Part shown: piece by piece, positions 1-9,640 of the stretch
Layout of the letters: each line of letters begins with the position of its first letter
How positions within the stretch are numbered: position 1 is the stretch's first letter
Virus record (IMG/VR): IMGVR_UViG_3300010412_000012
Coordinates: 1-62,709 of that record
From: a virus
DNA length: 62,709 nt
Strand: one strand, 5' to 3'
Notes under the pieces: generated by a model
The model's input: only the letters and a program-made list of their open reading frames with translations
Databases searched by the model: none
What the model was told of the DNA's origin: nothing
Made by a program: the position numbers and the translations under genes

Positions 1-4
1 CCCG

Positions 5-3000
5 ATGGTGCAGGACTTCGATGGCCGGGGCGGGGACATGATCTTCGCCGACGAGGAGACCGCTGACTACTGGATGGATCAGCTGGCACAGAGTGCGCCG
101 GAAGACCTGCAAGCTATCCTCGGTGAGATCACCGGGGCTGGTACCGGCAAGCCGATTGATGGCCGGTTGGCTGTCCAGAAGATCGGTGAGAATGGAGGCG
201 TCGAACAAGAGACGCTGGTCTCCACCCTCGAAGAAGCCCAACAGGTGCAGCAAGAGTGGGGTGGTGAGACACGTGTACTAACGGCTGAAGAAGCCATTGC
301 TCGTCGTGAGCAGATGGCGGCTGGCGACCTGTTCGCTGAGCCTGAACCGGAGCCGGAGGGTACCACTGGGGGTACGCCACGGACGACAACTGGCCGGATG
401 CGTGTCCGGTTCACAGACGACGCCGGGAATACCATCGAAGACCGTACGTTCAGCGACAGGAGGAGAGCCGAGCGATATGCAGATCAGTTGGCCGATGAGT
501 ACCAGCTGGCACAGCCTGATGCTGATGCCCGCATTACTGTCACCCCGATACGCACTATGCCTAAGCAGAAGACCAAGGCCACGCAGGATGAGCAGAAGGC
601 CGAGATCGCTGCACGAAAGAAAAAGGCTACGTATAAGACAGAAGGTGAGCAGGTAGCCGACGAGATTCGCAAGACCGTCCCGTTCGAGGAACGTCAGGAG
701 ATGGTCGAGGCTGTGTCCAAGGGCAAGACCCGAGAGGACGCGGCCAAGAACCTGCTCACGCTCGCTGCCGAGACGCTGGACAAGGAAGCCAAGGGTGCTG
801 TCGCCGGGCAGGTACATCCTGATGCGCTTGAGTTCAAGGATGAGGCCATCGCCAAGGAGTACGCCGAGGCGTGGCAAGAGCTGTACGCTGCCGACTTCAT
901 TGCCAAGAACAAGGACATCATCCCGCTTGAGCATCGTGGAACAGTTGTCTCAAAGGCTAACCGCGACAAGAAGAAAGCGTTGGCGAGAGTCAAGCGTGCT
1001 CGCCGGTCGGGTGCGCCGCGTCGTCGTGTCGAGAAGGTCTTTCGTCAGGCCCGTCTCACCAAGGACGCCGTTGTACAACAGCTGGGATATAACGCTGACA
1101 AGATTGCAGACCTCCTCGGTGTCGATCGCCGACAGCTGACGCCGGAGGAGAAGAAAGCCATCGAGCTGCTGGGCGAGACCCGTCAGATCGGTGAGGAGTT
1201 TGGAGCTGCCGAGCTGCCTGCTGGCACCGACGAGGTAATGCTCGAGACTGAGTTCTTCAACATGAAGACCACCGAGGCAGACCTGAAGGCGCTGTCTCCT
1301 GCGGAGTTGGAACAGGCGTTCGAGGAGTCACTGAACTACCGCATGAGCGTCAACAAACGTATTGACGACGATGCTCTGGCCGAGATCAAGGCGAAGGCAA
1401 CCAGCCCGTCGCTGAAGATCAAAGAGATTATGCGTGCCGTCGTCAGTATGCGTAACCAGTCACAGTCTGATTCACGTGTTAAGGGAGCACGTATCGTCAC
1501 CAATGTGACCAAGCGCGGGAAGGGTGGCTACAACAAGACGGTGCGTGAGACCAAGTCTCTGACATCTGTTACAGAGAAGCACGAAGAAGGCGTAGACACG
1601 AAGGCGGTTCGTGAAGGTGAGGCCAAGAAGATTTACGAACAGCTGGGTGAGCGGCTCCGTGGAGCCATCAAGCGCCTGCGTAACGTCACCCCGGAGGTAG
1701 ACGAGTACGGCGACCTTACCCCGACAGGCGTCGATCAGATCATGGGTATCTGGTGGGCGGAGTCAATGGTCGAACTCGGTAACGCCATCAACGAGCTGCG
1801 TCGTTTCGATGAAGGCGCTGTCAAGCTGGCGAAGTCTGTCAGTACGGCACTAAACCGTATCGCCAGCGGCAGCGACAACCTGTTCGGTAAAGAGTTCGCC
1901 TACGCCGCACGCGAGACGCTGCGTATCAACGCGAAGGGGATGGGGCGAGACCTCAAAGAGATCGCCCGTAAAGTAGAGGCACACAACAAGCGGATCGAGG
2001 CTGCTGCCAACCACCGCCGTAACAGTGCCAAGTGGCGCAAGAACTCTGACTACAAGCAGTTCGTTGCACCCATCGTTAAGAAGTTCGTTGACGCCTACTA
2101 CAACGGTGAGGGTTCGTACCGTCCGACACTGGCAGAGGCACAGAACTTGAGCTGGGCGCTTGAGACTTTCCGCGCACAGGGTCTCGAGGAAGACTTCTTC
2201 GTGCCGATCAAGCGTATGCTCACCGACTTCGGCTTCCGGTTCCGCAAGAACAAGATGGTCATTGACATCGACGAGAAGGGTGGCTTTGAGTTTACGCCAA
2301 AAGATGCTCACCTGATGAACAAGATTCGTCGTGGCGAGAGCATCATCACCACGAGGACCCTGAAGCGTGTCGAGACGGCCAAGCCCTACGAGCCGGTCAC
2401 GCTTACGTACAGGCGTCCGGAAGGTGAGCTGGATCAGCGCATCCGCGATCGTGACAAGCGTGCTGATCGACAGATAGCACAGGAGAAAGAGAAGCTCGAA
2501 GACGTCCGTCATGTACGGGCGACTCAGATTTTTGCTGCTTTCAGGAAGATTGTGGACAACAAGAAGTCCACCATCCGCAAGCTGGCTGTCGCCGAAGACA
2601 GGTTCCTAGCAGACCTGAAAGCGGAAGGGTTCATCACCCAGATGGGTTCGGAGTTCGCCACCATCAAGTTCCCGCACCAGTGGACAAAGACTGGCGGCTG
2701 GAAGTACCGGACTATTACATACCGTCGCTTTGGTGATGCGCTGTGGCAGGAGAGGATCAGGAAGGCTGATGCTCGTGGCCGGGCGTCTGCTATCCGTAAG
2801 GACTACACCCAGACCAAGGCGCGTGTTGCTGACCGCACAGACACGATGAGTGCGTACACCAACAAGAACCTCGAGCCGGGACTGTTCGTTGACTACATGC
2901 AGGAGAAGTACCAAGAACGTGCCTATGACAAGATCGGTGAGGAGATTCGTAACCACGGCCCGAAGGTTAAACAAGCTGCACGTGTGCTTGGCGACCTACT

Positions 3001-6000
3001 GATCGCGCCTACTGATGAGAAATTCAAGGGCGAAGAAGGACGAATTGTTCATGCCAGTATTGTCCTGAAGGCACTGAAAGATGTCCTGCCGGAGTCCAGC
3101 TTCTACGGTATGACTGTCCGGAAACTGCTTGACATAGAGTTTGCCAATGATGTGACCATCGCCTACAAATGGGGACCTTCAATGGCCCTTGGTAGGTTTT
3201 ATGGTCGCCGGAACCGTATCCATCTGTTCCCTGATAGAATCGCAAGATCGTCACAACCTGAAGGTGCGGCTGTCCATACCCTTCTGCACGAGTTGATGCA
3301 CGCGGCTACTGTGGCCTCGTTGGAGACGAAGCCTGCTCTCCGTAAATACGTAACTGAACTGGCGGATCAAGCACGACAGCATTGGGTTAAAACCAGACGA
3401 GGTAAATACACAAAGGAATGGAAAAACCTTGACCGTGATGATGCTGAGCTATATGTGTGGGAGATCAATCTTCAGGAGTATAATGGCGCAGCCTACTTCC
3501 AGAAAGAGGCAGACGGTACGTACACGGTAAGAATGAGGAACGTGCCTCATGCAACCAAGCCTTACGGTTTGTTTGACACCTACCTGTCTCCGGCAGAGTT
3601 TGTCGCCGAGGCGTTCTCGAACCCAGAGTTTCAAGCGTTCCTACAGTCTGCCCCGGTGGACAATGAGACCCTGTGGGACAAGTTCACAGCGTTTCTAAAA
3701 CGGCTGTTTGGTTTTAGTCAGGCACCTGAATACGACAACATCATGGAAGCGCTCATGGCTGTTGAGCCTACGCTGATGGAGAAGGCTGGTGTCTATACGA
3801 AGCGGCAGAACACCTACGGGCTAGGTGGCGAGGAAGTATGGAACAAGATCAACCAGACATTCGAGGTTGAAGACAATGCCCGCAAAGCTGCTACCGCCAT
3901 TAAGAGTAACGCTCTCCGAGGCAAGCTCAGTCATGCGTTCCACTCCATGCGTCAGCTGCGTGAGCGTTACGAGCAGTACTTCGGTGGCGAGAAAGGCCCG
4001 CTGGCGAAGTACATGGATGCGTTCAATGGCCGCAACGCTCGCAACAACAAGCTGATGCAGCTGCCAGAGTCCATGTCACGTACGTGGACGAAGCTGCGTG
4101 AGAAGCACGGCGTGGAGCAGGAGCTTGAGTTCAGTCGTCTGGCTACGGAGTCCACCCTCAAGGGCTTCGACCCCAGCAAGCTCAGCACACATGATCGGAA
4201 CAAGAAGTCGCACGCCGCCCAGCGTGGAGAGTACGCAGTGCTCCGCCGTCGTTGGCAGGCGCTTCCGCAGGATTACAAACAGCTGTGGCAGGACGTCACC
4301 ACGTACTACCAGAACTCTCTCGAGAACGAGGTAGACCTGTTGCTTCTGAATGCGATTCGTGGCGTCGTCACCAGCGGCCCGGATGGTATGGACATCGACG
4401 CCTTCAACCGCAAGTACAACAAGGACAACATCCGCAAGTTCGCCGACAGCAAGGACATGATCGCCGCAGAGTTCGGCGAGTACCTCGGCGATAAGGAAGA
4501 CGATCTGGCTGGCTTTATACAGTCGGTGGCGCAAGTACCTGCCATGAAACAGGGTGTCTATTTCCCGTTGATGCGATACGGGGACTTCGCCGTGTACGCG
4601 AGCCGGGTCATCGAGGAGCGCACCTTTGGTGACAGCCGTGAGGCACGCAAGTACGCCGCCGACAAGCGTGCAGCTGACCCCAGTCTCTCTGCCAGCGTGC
4701 GTGAGAAAGATGGCAAGTGGGCAGTCGAGATCAAGGAGTCGGAGTTCGTTGTCGGCGAGTCGATGTCCGAGGTGTTGGAAGCAAGGGAGCGACTGCTTGA
4801 GGAGTACGGCGAGGGTAATGTTGGAGAGGCTGGACGGAAGCTGGATTCCATGCAGGAGTCTGCAATCCAATCGAACGCCGCTCTCAATAGCATTATAGAA
4901 TCGTTGGGAAATAATGCAGCTGCGGCAAACGCGATCAAGCAGTTCTACCTCCGGAACCTGAGCGACCAGTCGTTCCGTAAGCGTGAGATCAAACGTCAGA
5001 ACAGGCGTGGTGTGAACTACGACTTGCAGCACCGCAACTTTGCGAACTACGCCTCGCAGTCTGCCTACTACCGGGCGCAGCTTGAGTACGGCTGGCAGAT
5101 GTCGAAGGGGCTGACCGATATGCGGGAGTACCTGAAGAACTATCAGCAGGGTGCATCTCCGATGTCGAAGGAGCAGCTGGACAACGTCTACAACACGCTT
5201 CTGAAACGTGATGAACTGACGACCAACCCGATCGAGATTCACAACCTCGCACGGAAGGGTATCGCCCTGACTCAGTTCTACATGCTGACGAGTGTGTCAT
5301 ATCACATGATTAACAGCACCCAACCGTGGATGGTGACGGCCCCGACGATGGCTGGCCGACACGGGTGGGGCAACGCCCTGTCTGCGATGAAGGCAGCACA
5401 GGGACTCATCAAGGCTCCGATCTTCAAGGGCGTAGGGAAGTCGAAGGGTGGCCTCGCTCTCCTACCGTGGTTGAAGGGTGCGGATGTCGCAGCCGAGGAA
5501 GCGTTCGGAATCTTCGACGACCTTACCTCACACCTGCAAGCAAACGACACCCGAGCCGAAGAACACATCGCCATGCTCGAGAAGCTGCGTGAGACCAGCG
5601 TGCTTGAGGTCTCCCCTTTGACAGAGCTGCGTGAAATCGCAGGGGGTAAGACCGACTGGAAGGCCAAGGTGCTCGACGCATCTCGTGCAATGGCGCACAT
5701 GGTTGAAGTAAACAACCGCGTCCTTACCGCCATCGCTGCTTATGATCTGGAATACGCTCGCCAGAAGAACAGCGGTGCCGGTGAGGAAGCGGCCCGAGAA
5801 GCTGCCACCTCCTACGCAGAGGACATGGTCTCGCAGACGCAGTTCGACTACTCGACGGCCAACAAGCCGCCTGCGTTTATGAAGCTGCCTATCGTTTTCC
5901 AGTTCATGCAGTGGTCACAGCACATCTACGCACATCTCATCCGCCACACGGTGCGTGCGTTCAAGGGCGACAAGGACTCTCGGAAGATCGTAGCGGGGCT

Positions 6001-6862
6001 GCTCGGTACGCACGCTGCCGTAGGCGGTCTCGTAGGCGTTACCTTGCAGCCGATCAAGATGGCGATGGGTATGGCGATGATGGCACTCGGAGATGACGAT
6101 GAGCCGTACACCTTGAAGAATGCCCTGTCTGGCGCGACCTACGACCGGCTTGTGACAAGTGCTACGAACGATCTGTTTGGAACAACTGTTTCAACAGCTC
6201 TTGGCCGTGGCCTCCCGGCGGCCTTCGGTGCAGACCTGTCCGTTCGCATGTCTTTGGGAACCCTGTTCTTCATCGACCTGCGAGGTGACACCCCTGAGTC
6301 GGTGGCTGGCTCACTGCTCTCGTCCTTCGGTGGTGCGAGCATCAACCAAGCCCTGACGTTTGGCAGGGGTCTACAGTATTTTGGTAGTGGCGACTACGTG
6401 AAAGGACTCGAAGCGCTGAGTCCGAAGTTCATGCGTGATATACTTCGTGCAGGTCGGTTCGCCTCTGAAGGGCTGGTCAATAGCTCTGGCGATACGGTGC
6501 TCGACACCTCCGACCTCAACGCATGGGAGGTGGCTTTGCAGGCAGTAGGATTTACCCCGACAGATGTCGGAAAGTTCTACGCAGGTCAGGCCGCCATCAA
6601 AGACAAGGAAGCCTTTGTACGGGACAGGAAGATCGACCTAATGAAACAGTTTCGTACCGCCGACATTGGGCAGCGAGCAGCGATCATGCAAAAGATCGTT
6701 GAGTTCAATCGTTCGTTCCCTCAAGAGGCAATCACCCGTTCTGCCATTCTGCGTAACATGAAGGGCAAACTCGAGCGAGAACTTCAATACGAGCGATATG
6801 GAGCAGCGATTGATGAGAAGAAAGCAGGGCTATACGCCGGGTACGGGGAACCGTACCGTTAA
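5..6862 (+). CDS. Giant internal virion / polyvalent protein with zincin motif (5' end probably cut by window)
   Basis: At least 2,285 residues. The frame is open to the window edge, so the true start is probably upstream; position 5 is only the first ATG. The first 600 residues are rich in Lys, Glu and Arg and look helical. HELMH at residues 1095-1099 is a zincin-type HExxH motif. About 100 residues later comes SPAEFVAEAFSNPEF, whose Glu is a plausible third ligand, as in the metallopeptidase-like domains of large phage proteins. The C-terminal third (from about residue 1740) has hydrophobic helical stretches such as QFYMLTSVSYHMIN, like large DNA-ejection or polyvalent proteins. The role is inferred: carried in the virion and delivered with DNA, possibly cleaving host or virion proteins. 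The internal virion genes at the right end of the window support this if the genome is circularly permuted. No catalytic polymerase motif was seen. Confidence 0.7.
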   Translation: MVQDFDGRGGDMIFADEETADYWMDQLAQSAPEDLQAILGEITGAGTGKPIDGRLAVQKIGENGGVEQETLVSTLEEAQQVQQEWGGETRVLTAEEAIARREQMAAGDLFAEPEPEPEGTTGGTPRTTTGRMRVRFTDDAGNTIEDRTFSDRRRAERYADQLADEYQLAQPDADARITVTPIRTMPKQKTKATQDEQKAEIAARKKKATYKTEGEQVADEIRKTVPFEERQEMVEAVSKGKTREDAAKNLLTLAAETLDKEAKGAVAGQVHPDALEFKDEAIAKEYAEAWQELYAADFIAKNKDIIPLEHRGTVVSKANRDKKKALARVKRARRSGAPRRRVEKVFRQARLTKDAVVQQLGYNADKIADLLGVDRRQLTPEEKKAIELLGETRQIGEEFGAAELPAGTDEVMLETEFFNMKTTEADLKALSPAELEQAFEESLNYRMSVNKRIDDDALAEIKAKATSPSLKIKEIMRAVVSMRNQSQSDSRVKGARIVTNVTKRGKGGYNKTVRETKSLTSVTEKHEEGVDTKAVREGEAKKIYEQLGERLRGAIKRLRNVTPEVDEYGDLTPTGVDQIMGIWWAESMVELGNAINELRRFDEGAVKLAKSVSTALNRIASGSDNLFGKEFAYAARETLRINAKGMGRDLKEIARKVEAHNKRIEAAANHRRNSAKWRKNSDYKQFVAPIVKKFVDAYYNGEGSYRPTLAEAQNLSWALETFRAQGLEEDFFVPIKRMLTDFGFRFRKNKMVIDIDEKGGFEFTPKDAHLMNKIRRGESIITTRTLKRVETAKPYEPVTLTYRRPEGELDQRIRDRDKRADRQIAQEKEKLEDVRHVRATQIFAAFRKIVDNKKSTIRKLAVAEDRFLADLKAEGFITQMGSEFATIKFPHQWTKTGGWKYRTITYRRFGDALWQERIRKADARGRASAIRKDYTQTKARVADRTDTMSAYTNKNLEPGLFVDYMQEKYQERAYDKIGEEIRNHGPKVKQAARVLGDLLIAPTDEKFKGEEGRIVHASIVLKALKDVLPESSFYGMTVRKLLDIEFANDVTIAYKWGPSMALGRFYGRRNRIHLFPDRIARSSQPEGAAVHTLLHELMHAATVASLETKPALRKYVTELADQARQHWVKTRRGKYTKEWKNLDRDDAELYVWEINLQEYNGAAYFQKEADGTYTVRMRNVPHATKPYGLFDTYLSPAEFVAEAFSNPEFQAFLQSAPVDNETLWDKFTAFLKRLFGFSQAPEYDNIMEALMAVEPTLMEKAGVYTKRQNTYGLGGEEVWNKINQTFEVEDNARKAATAIKSNALRGKLSHAFHSMRQLRERYEQYFGGEKGPLAKYMDAFNGRNARNNKLMQLPESMSRTWTKLREKHGVEQELEFSRLATESTLKGFDPSKLSTHDRNKKSHAAQRGEYAVLRRRWQALPQDYKQLWQDVTTYYQNSLENEVDLLLLNAIRGVVTSGPDGMDIDAFNRKYNKDNIRKFADSKDMIAAEFGEYLGDKEDDLAGFIQSVAQVPAMKQGVYFPLMRYGDFAVYASRVIEERTFGDSREARKYAADKRAADPSLSASVREKDGKWAVEIKESEFVVGESMSEVLEARERLLEEYGEGNVGEAGRKLDSMQESAIQSNAALNSIIESLGNNAAAANAIKQFYLRNLSDQSFRKREIKRQNRRGVNYDLQHRNFANYASQSAYYRAQLEYGWQMSKGLTDMREYLKNYQQGASPMSKEQLDNVYNTLLKRDELTTNPIEIHNLARKGIALTQFYMLTSVSYHMINSTQPWMVTAPTMAGRHGWGNALSAMKAAQGLIKAPIFKGVGKSKGGLALLPWLKGADVAAEEAFGIFDDLTSHLQANDTRAEEHIAMLEKLRETSVLEVSPLTELREIAGGKTDWKAKVLDASRAMAHMVEVNNRVLTAIAAYDLEYARQKNSGAGEEAAREAATSYAEDMVSQTQFDYSTANKPPAFMKLPIVFQFMQWSQHIYAHLIRHTVRAFKGDKDSRKIVAGLLGTHAAVGGLVGVTLQPIKMAMGMAMMALGDDDEPYTLKNALSGATYDRLVTSATNDLFGTTVSTALGRGLPAAFGADLSVRMSLGTLFFIDLRGDTPESVAGSLLSSFGGASINQALTFGRGLQYFGSGDYVKGLEALSPKFMRDILRAGRFASEGLVNSSGDTVLDTSDLNAWEVALQAVGFTPTDVGKFYAGQAAIKDKEAFVRDRKIDLMKQFRTADIGQRAAIMQKIVEFNRSFPQEAITRSAILRNMKGKLERELQYERYGAAIDEKKAGLYAGYGEPYR

Positions 6863-8453
6863 ACGAAAGGGGCCTACTGGTCGCACCCATGAGTACAAGA
6901 CCTGTCCGAAGTGTGGGCGGGATACTTTACGGCGCGGCCAGAAGGCTCAGAGTGGCAAGCAACGATGGGTGTGTGAGGATCAAAAAGCAGGCGAGCGCAT
7001 CTACTGTTACTCCACCACCGACCCCGACAAGCCGTACTCAGGCCGTAACAGTCGTAAGGAAGCTGACAAGAACCCACAGTTCAAACGTAAGCTGGGAGGT
7101 GTCAAGCGCTTCGTCATAACAGCTGCACAGAACGCCACCCCCATCCATCAACAGTTCTTCGAGGCACTGCGACGTTACTGCGAACACAATGAGGCTGAAC
7201 TGGTAGTCATACCACTTAGGTACAAGAACCCAACATCTAGGTGGACAGACTCGCAGGAGAATCTGGAACAGTGGGCCAATGAACTACACCCCTACCTCTA
7301 CAACCAGCGCAAGAAACTCAACGAGAACCTTGTGCTGCTCGGAGACATCAAGACGCAGCCCACCGCTGTCAACCCCCTACAGGGTTTCGAGAGCCTCACA
7401 CACGGCGAGTCAGGCATCCTCGGACACACCAAGCTGCAACTTGAGACTATCGCCACGCCCTCCCACCGCTACCCCAAGATACTCACGACCACAGGCGCAG
7501 TCACCCTGCCGAACTACACGGACAGCAAGGCTGGCAAGAAGGGCGAGTTCCATCACGCACTGGCCGCCGTCGTCGTGGAGATCATCGGTAAGAAGTTCAG
7601 TTTGAGACAGCTGAACGCAACCAAGGACGGTAGCTTCATAGATTTGGACATGGAATACACCCCGTCCAAGGTGTCCAAGGTGGCACGAGCTTCCGCACTG
7701 GTGTTTGGAGACACGCACCGGGCGGTCATGGACCCGACCGTGGAGAAAGTCACCTTCGGGCCGGGCGGCATGGTTGAGACCCTGAACCCGGAACATCTGG
7801 TGTTCCACGACCTCCACGATGGCATCAGCACCAACCATCACGTGAAGAAAGACCCATTCGCGCAGGTGGCTAAGCGTGTGGGCCTCCTGCACCTCGTTAA
7901 AGAGGAGGTGATACAAGACGTCATGTGGCTGGCGCGTGTCTGTGCGGGGCGCTCAGGCGTTCTGGTGGCCTCCAACCACGACGATTTCCTAGCCCGGTGG
8001 CTGCGAGAGCAGGACTGGCGGCACGACCCGGAGAACGCAGAGTTCTACTTGGAGACTGCCCTGTATATGGTGCAAGAAATTAAGCAAAATAATGCGGTCC
8101 CTCACCCCTTCACCTACTGGGTGGACCGCTTGAAGGGTAACGCTCCCATCACGTGTTTGAAACGAGACGAGAGCTTTGCGCTGAATGGCGTGGAACTTTC
8201 GCTGCACGGTGACAAAGGGCCAAACGGATCAAGGGGTTCGAGAAAGAACTTGCGTCGGATCGGAGTCAAGACGATCATAGGACACAGTCACTCCCCCGGC
8301 ATCGAGGAGGGGTGCTACCAGACCGGCACCAGCACCCCGCTGCGGCTGGACTACAACCAAGGCCCGAGCAGCTGGATGCACTGTCACTGTGTTCTGTACG
8401 CCAATGGCAAACGTAGCCTGCTGTTCATCATCGACGGAGAATGGCGACTGTGA
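6813..8453 (+). CDS. Zinc-ribbon metallophosphoesterase-like protein
   Basis: 546 aa from ATG 6813, which has GGAG 9 nt upstream; an in-frame ATG at 6798 is the alternative. The start lies inside the end of the giant gene. The N terminus holds a four-cysteine zinc ribbon (C31, C34, C54, C65). The C-terminal half shows the calcineurin-type metallophosphoesterase series: GDTH 299-302, HDLHD 332-336, SNHD 387-390, HGD 465-467 and GHSHSP 490-495. These are the usual two-metal ligands. The family includes phosphatases, phosphodiesterases and DNA nucleases (SbcD/Mre11, phage T5 A1). With the zinc ribbon, a role on nucleic acid, such as host DNA degradation or genome processing, is plausible but inferred. 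The fold is fairly sure; the substrate is unknown. Confidence 0.75.
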   Translation: MRRKQGYTPGTGNRTVKRKGPTGRTHEYKTCPKCGRDTLRRGQKAQSGKQRWVCEDQKAGERIYCYSTTDPDKPYSGRNSRKEADKNPQFKRKLGGVKRFVITAAQNATPIHQQFFEALRRYCEHNEAELVVIPLRYKNPTSRWTDSQENLEQWANELHPYLYNQRKKLNENLVLLGDIKTQPTAVNPLQGFESLTHGESGILGHTKLQLETIATPSHRYPKILTTTGAVTLPNYTDSKAGKKGEFHHALAAVVVEIIGKKFSLRQLNATKDGSFIDLDMEYTPSKVSKVARASALVFGDTHRAVMDPTVEKVTFGPGGMVETLNPEHLVFHDLHDGISTNHHVKKDPFAQVAKRVGLLHLVKEEVIQDVMWLARVCAGRSGVLVASNHDDFLARWLREQDWRHDPENAEFYLETALYMVQEIKQNNAVPHPFTYWVDRLKGNAPITCLKRDESFALNGVELSLHGDKGPNGSRGSRKNLRRIGVKTIIGHSHSPGIEEGCYQTGTSTPLRLDYNQGPSSWMHCHCVLYANGKRSLLFIIDGEWRL

Positions 8454-8680
8454 TGGTGGTAGAGATACGCTGGCTTGATGCCAGTATCGAGACCTCGGAT
8501 TTCAAAAGGAAGGAAGCGAAGAACACCAAGCCCGTAGACCGCTGGACTACAGGCTATCTGGTGGAGGAGAACGAGGATTGTGTGGTGCTGGCGACGGACT
8601 ATTACGTCAAGAAGAAGGACGGATTCGCCGCCAAGATGGTCATTCCTTGGGGGATGATTACCGAGTACTGGTACTACTAG
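8453..8680 (+). CDS. Small conserved-looking protein, last gene of the left rightward block
   Basis: 75 aa from ATG 8453, which overlaps the previous stop as TGATG; an in-frame ATG at 8441 would give 79 aa. The sequence is Lys- and Glu-rich with a Trp/Tyr-rich C terminus (IPWGMITEYWYY). No domain recognised. Its stop overlaps the stop of the convergent gene 8677-9156 by four bases, so no room is left for an ordinary terminator between the two transcription blocks. Function unknown. Confidence 0.6.
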   Translation: MVVEIRWLDASIETSDFKRKEAKNTKPVDRWTTGYLVEENEDCVVLATDYYVKKKDGFAAKMVIPWGMITEYWYY

Positions 8681-9156
8681 AAGGCGTACCCGATCACCAG
8701 CATGTCCTGCCCCAAGTTCGGGGTACCTGACCCTGCGTTGCTGAAGTGCCGCACCCTGATCGACCAGTGCTCACCGCCGAAGCCGAGGGACAGAGACCAC
8801 GTTAGCTTCTTGCCGAGGGCGCGGTTCGTATTCTGGAAGTAGGCTGGCCCGATACCAAGTTCCCAACGCTTGTACTCAAACACACGTTGGGCGTGGAAGA
8901 AAATGTTTTCGTCCAGCTCAGCCGGGTAACGGCAGTGACACACTTGTTTGGAAATGTAGCCACCGCCGACAGAGAACTTCCCGATACGATCCGACAGGAT
9001 CATGGCCCCACCTTCCGAGTACTCACCTGACAGGAGCGCTGGCCCGGCCTCAAGCTCGAGCGCGTTAGCCTCCTTGTAGGCGAAGAAGATGAGGATGAGC
9101 AGGAAGACGAGGATAATCCATATACCCTCGACCCCCAGCTTTGAATCCTTACCCAT
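8677..9156 (-). CDS. PagL-like outer-membrane protein (putative lipid A deacylase)
   Basis: 159 aa. Residues 11-27 are a hydrophobic signal or anchor segment (IWIILVFLLILIFFAY). The rest alternates like a small beta-barrel, with GGGY, GIGPAYF and SLGFGGEHW strands and a terminal aromatic F. H137 and S139 in RHFSNAGSGTPNLGQ match the HxSNAG active-site signature of PagL lipid A 3-O-deacylases. The glutamate of the PagL triad is not obvious, since Q150 and D151 stand near its expected place, so activity is uncertain. If expressed in infected cells it would sit in the outer membrane and could alter lipopolysaccharide to block superinfection or aid lysis (inference). ATG 9156 overlaps the upstream stop as TGATG. 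It is the last gene of the leftward block. Confidence 0.65.
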   Translation of the reverse strand: MGKDSKLGVEGIWIILVFLLILIFFAYKEANALELEAGPALLSGEYSEGGAMILSDRIGKFSVGGGYISKQVCHCRYPAELDENIFFHAQRVFEYKRWELGIGPAYFQNTNRALGKKLTWSLSLGFGGEHWSIRVRHFSNAGSGTPNLGQDMLVIGYAF

Positions 9157-9500
9157 CAGGGCTTTTCGTGTGCCGAGAAGGTGAACGTGAAGTTCGGGCT
9201 TGCCGTACCACCAAGCGTCCAGCTGACCCGAAGCAGATGACCGAACGGCGTCGTGTTACCGACGACAGTGCGGCGAACAGTGGCAACGCCAGTCTGCTGC
9301 GGGAACGTGTCGATGGTAGCGTAGCTGTCTGAAGCCTCGTCGTATTCCTCAACGATCACATCGAGCGTGGGCGTCGTGCCACCGGCAGCGGTGATGTCCA
9401 GTACGAACACGGCATTCTGTGCGCCGAAACCGAACAGCCCCGAGGCACCTGTGGCAGTGATGTTGCCGCTGTGGACAACGTGTTGGGCTGGCCTACTCAT
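9156..9500 (-). CDS. Small beta-rich virion-decoration-like protein
   Basis: 114 aa from ATG 9500, with GAGG upstream; a TTG three codons earlier is less likely. Thr/Gly/Val-rich with alternating hydrophobics (VFVLDITAAGGTTPTLDV, LLRVSWTLGG), typical of small single-domain beta-sandwich proteins common in phages next to structural genes. No enzyme motif. It lies in the leftward, otherwise non-structural block, separated from the head genes by over 20 kb. It could be a decoration protein or an accessory secreted or virion component. Function unproven. Confidence 0.6.
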   Translation of the reverse strand: MSRPAQHVVHSGNITATGASGLFGFGAQNAVFVLDITAAGGTTPTLDVIVEEYDEASDSYATIDTFPQQTGVATVRRTVVGNTTPFGHLLRVSWTLGGTASPNFTFTFSAHEKP

Positions 9501-9630
9501 CTTCGTCAACCTCTACGTCTTCGACGACTTCTTCCTCGAAGACTTCTTCCTCGACTACGGGTTCGGCAACCGGCTCAGCACGTGCAGCCTTCTTGCGTTC
9601 CCACTCTTTCCTCAGTGTGCGACTTGGCAT
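9493..9630 (-). CDS. Short acidic-tail protein (45 aa)
   Basis: Read from the gap between 9500 and 9641. ATG 9630 has AGGA upstream, followed by 45 codons to TAG at 9493, overlapping the start of the next gene. The first third is basic (SRTLRKEWERKKAARAE). The last 25 residues are almost all Glu, Asp and Val, a strongly acidic tail. The charge split recalls small regulators or inhibitors that mimic DNA, but no family is recognised. The good ribosome-binding site, tight packing and clean codon pattern support a real gene. Confidence 0.55.
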   Translation of the reverse strand: MPSRTLRKEWERKKAARAEPVAEPVVEEEVFEEEVVEDVEVDEDE

Positions 9631-9640
9631 TTCCTGTCTC

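Noticed and set aside
4076-5242. 388-codon open frame on the minus strand inside the giant gene
   Set aside because: Long antisense frames are expected here from codon use of the real gene; Leu/Val/Arg-rich with no domain or ribosome site.
8670-8690. Bidirectional terminator at the convergent junction
   Set aside because: Stop codons overlap and no stem with a T-run is visible.
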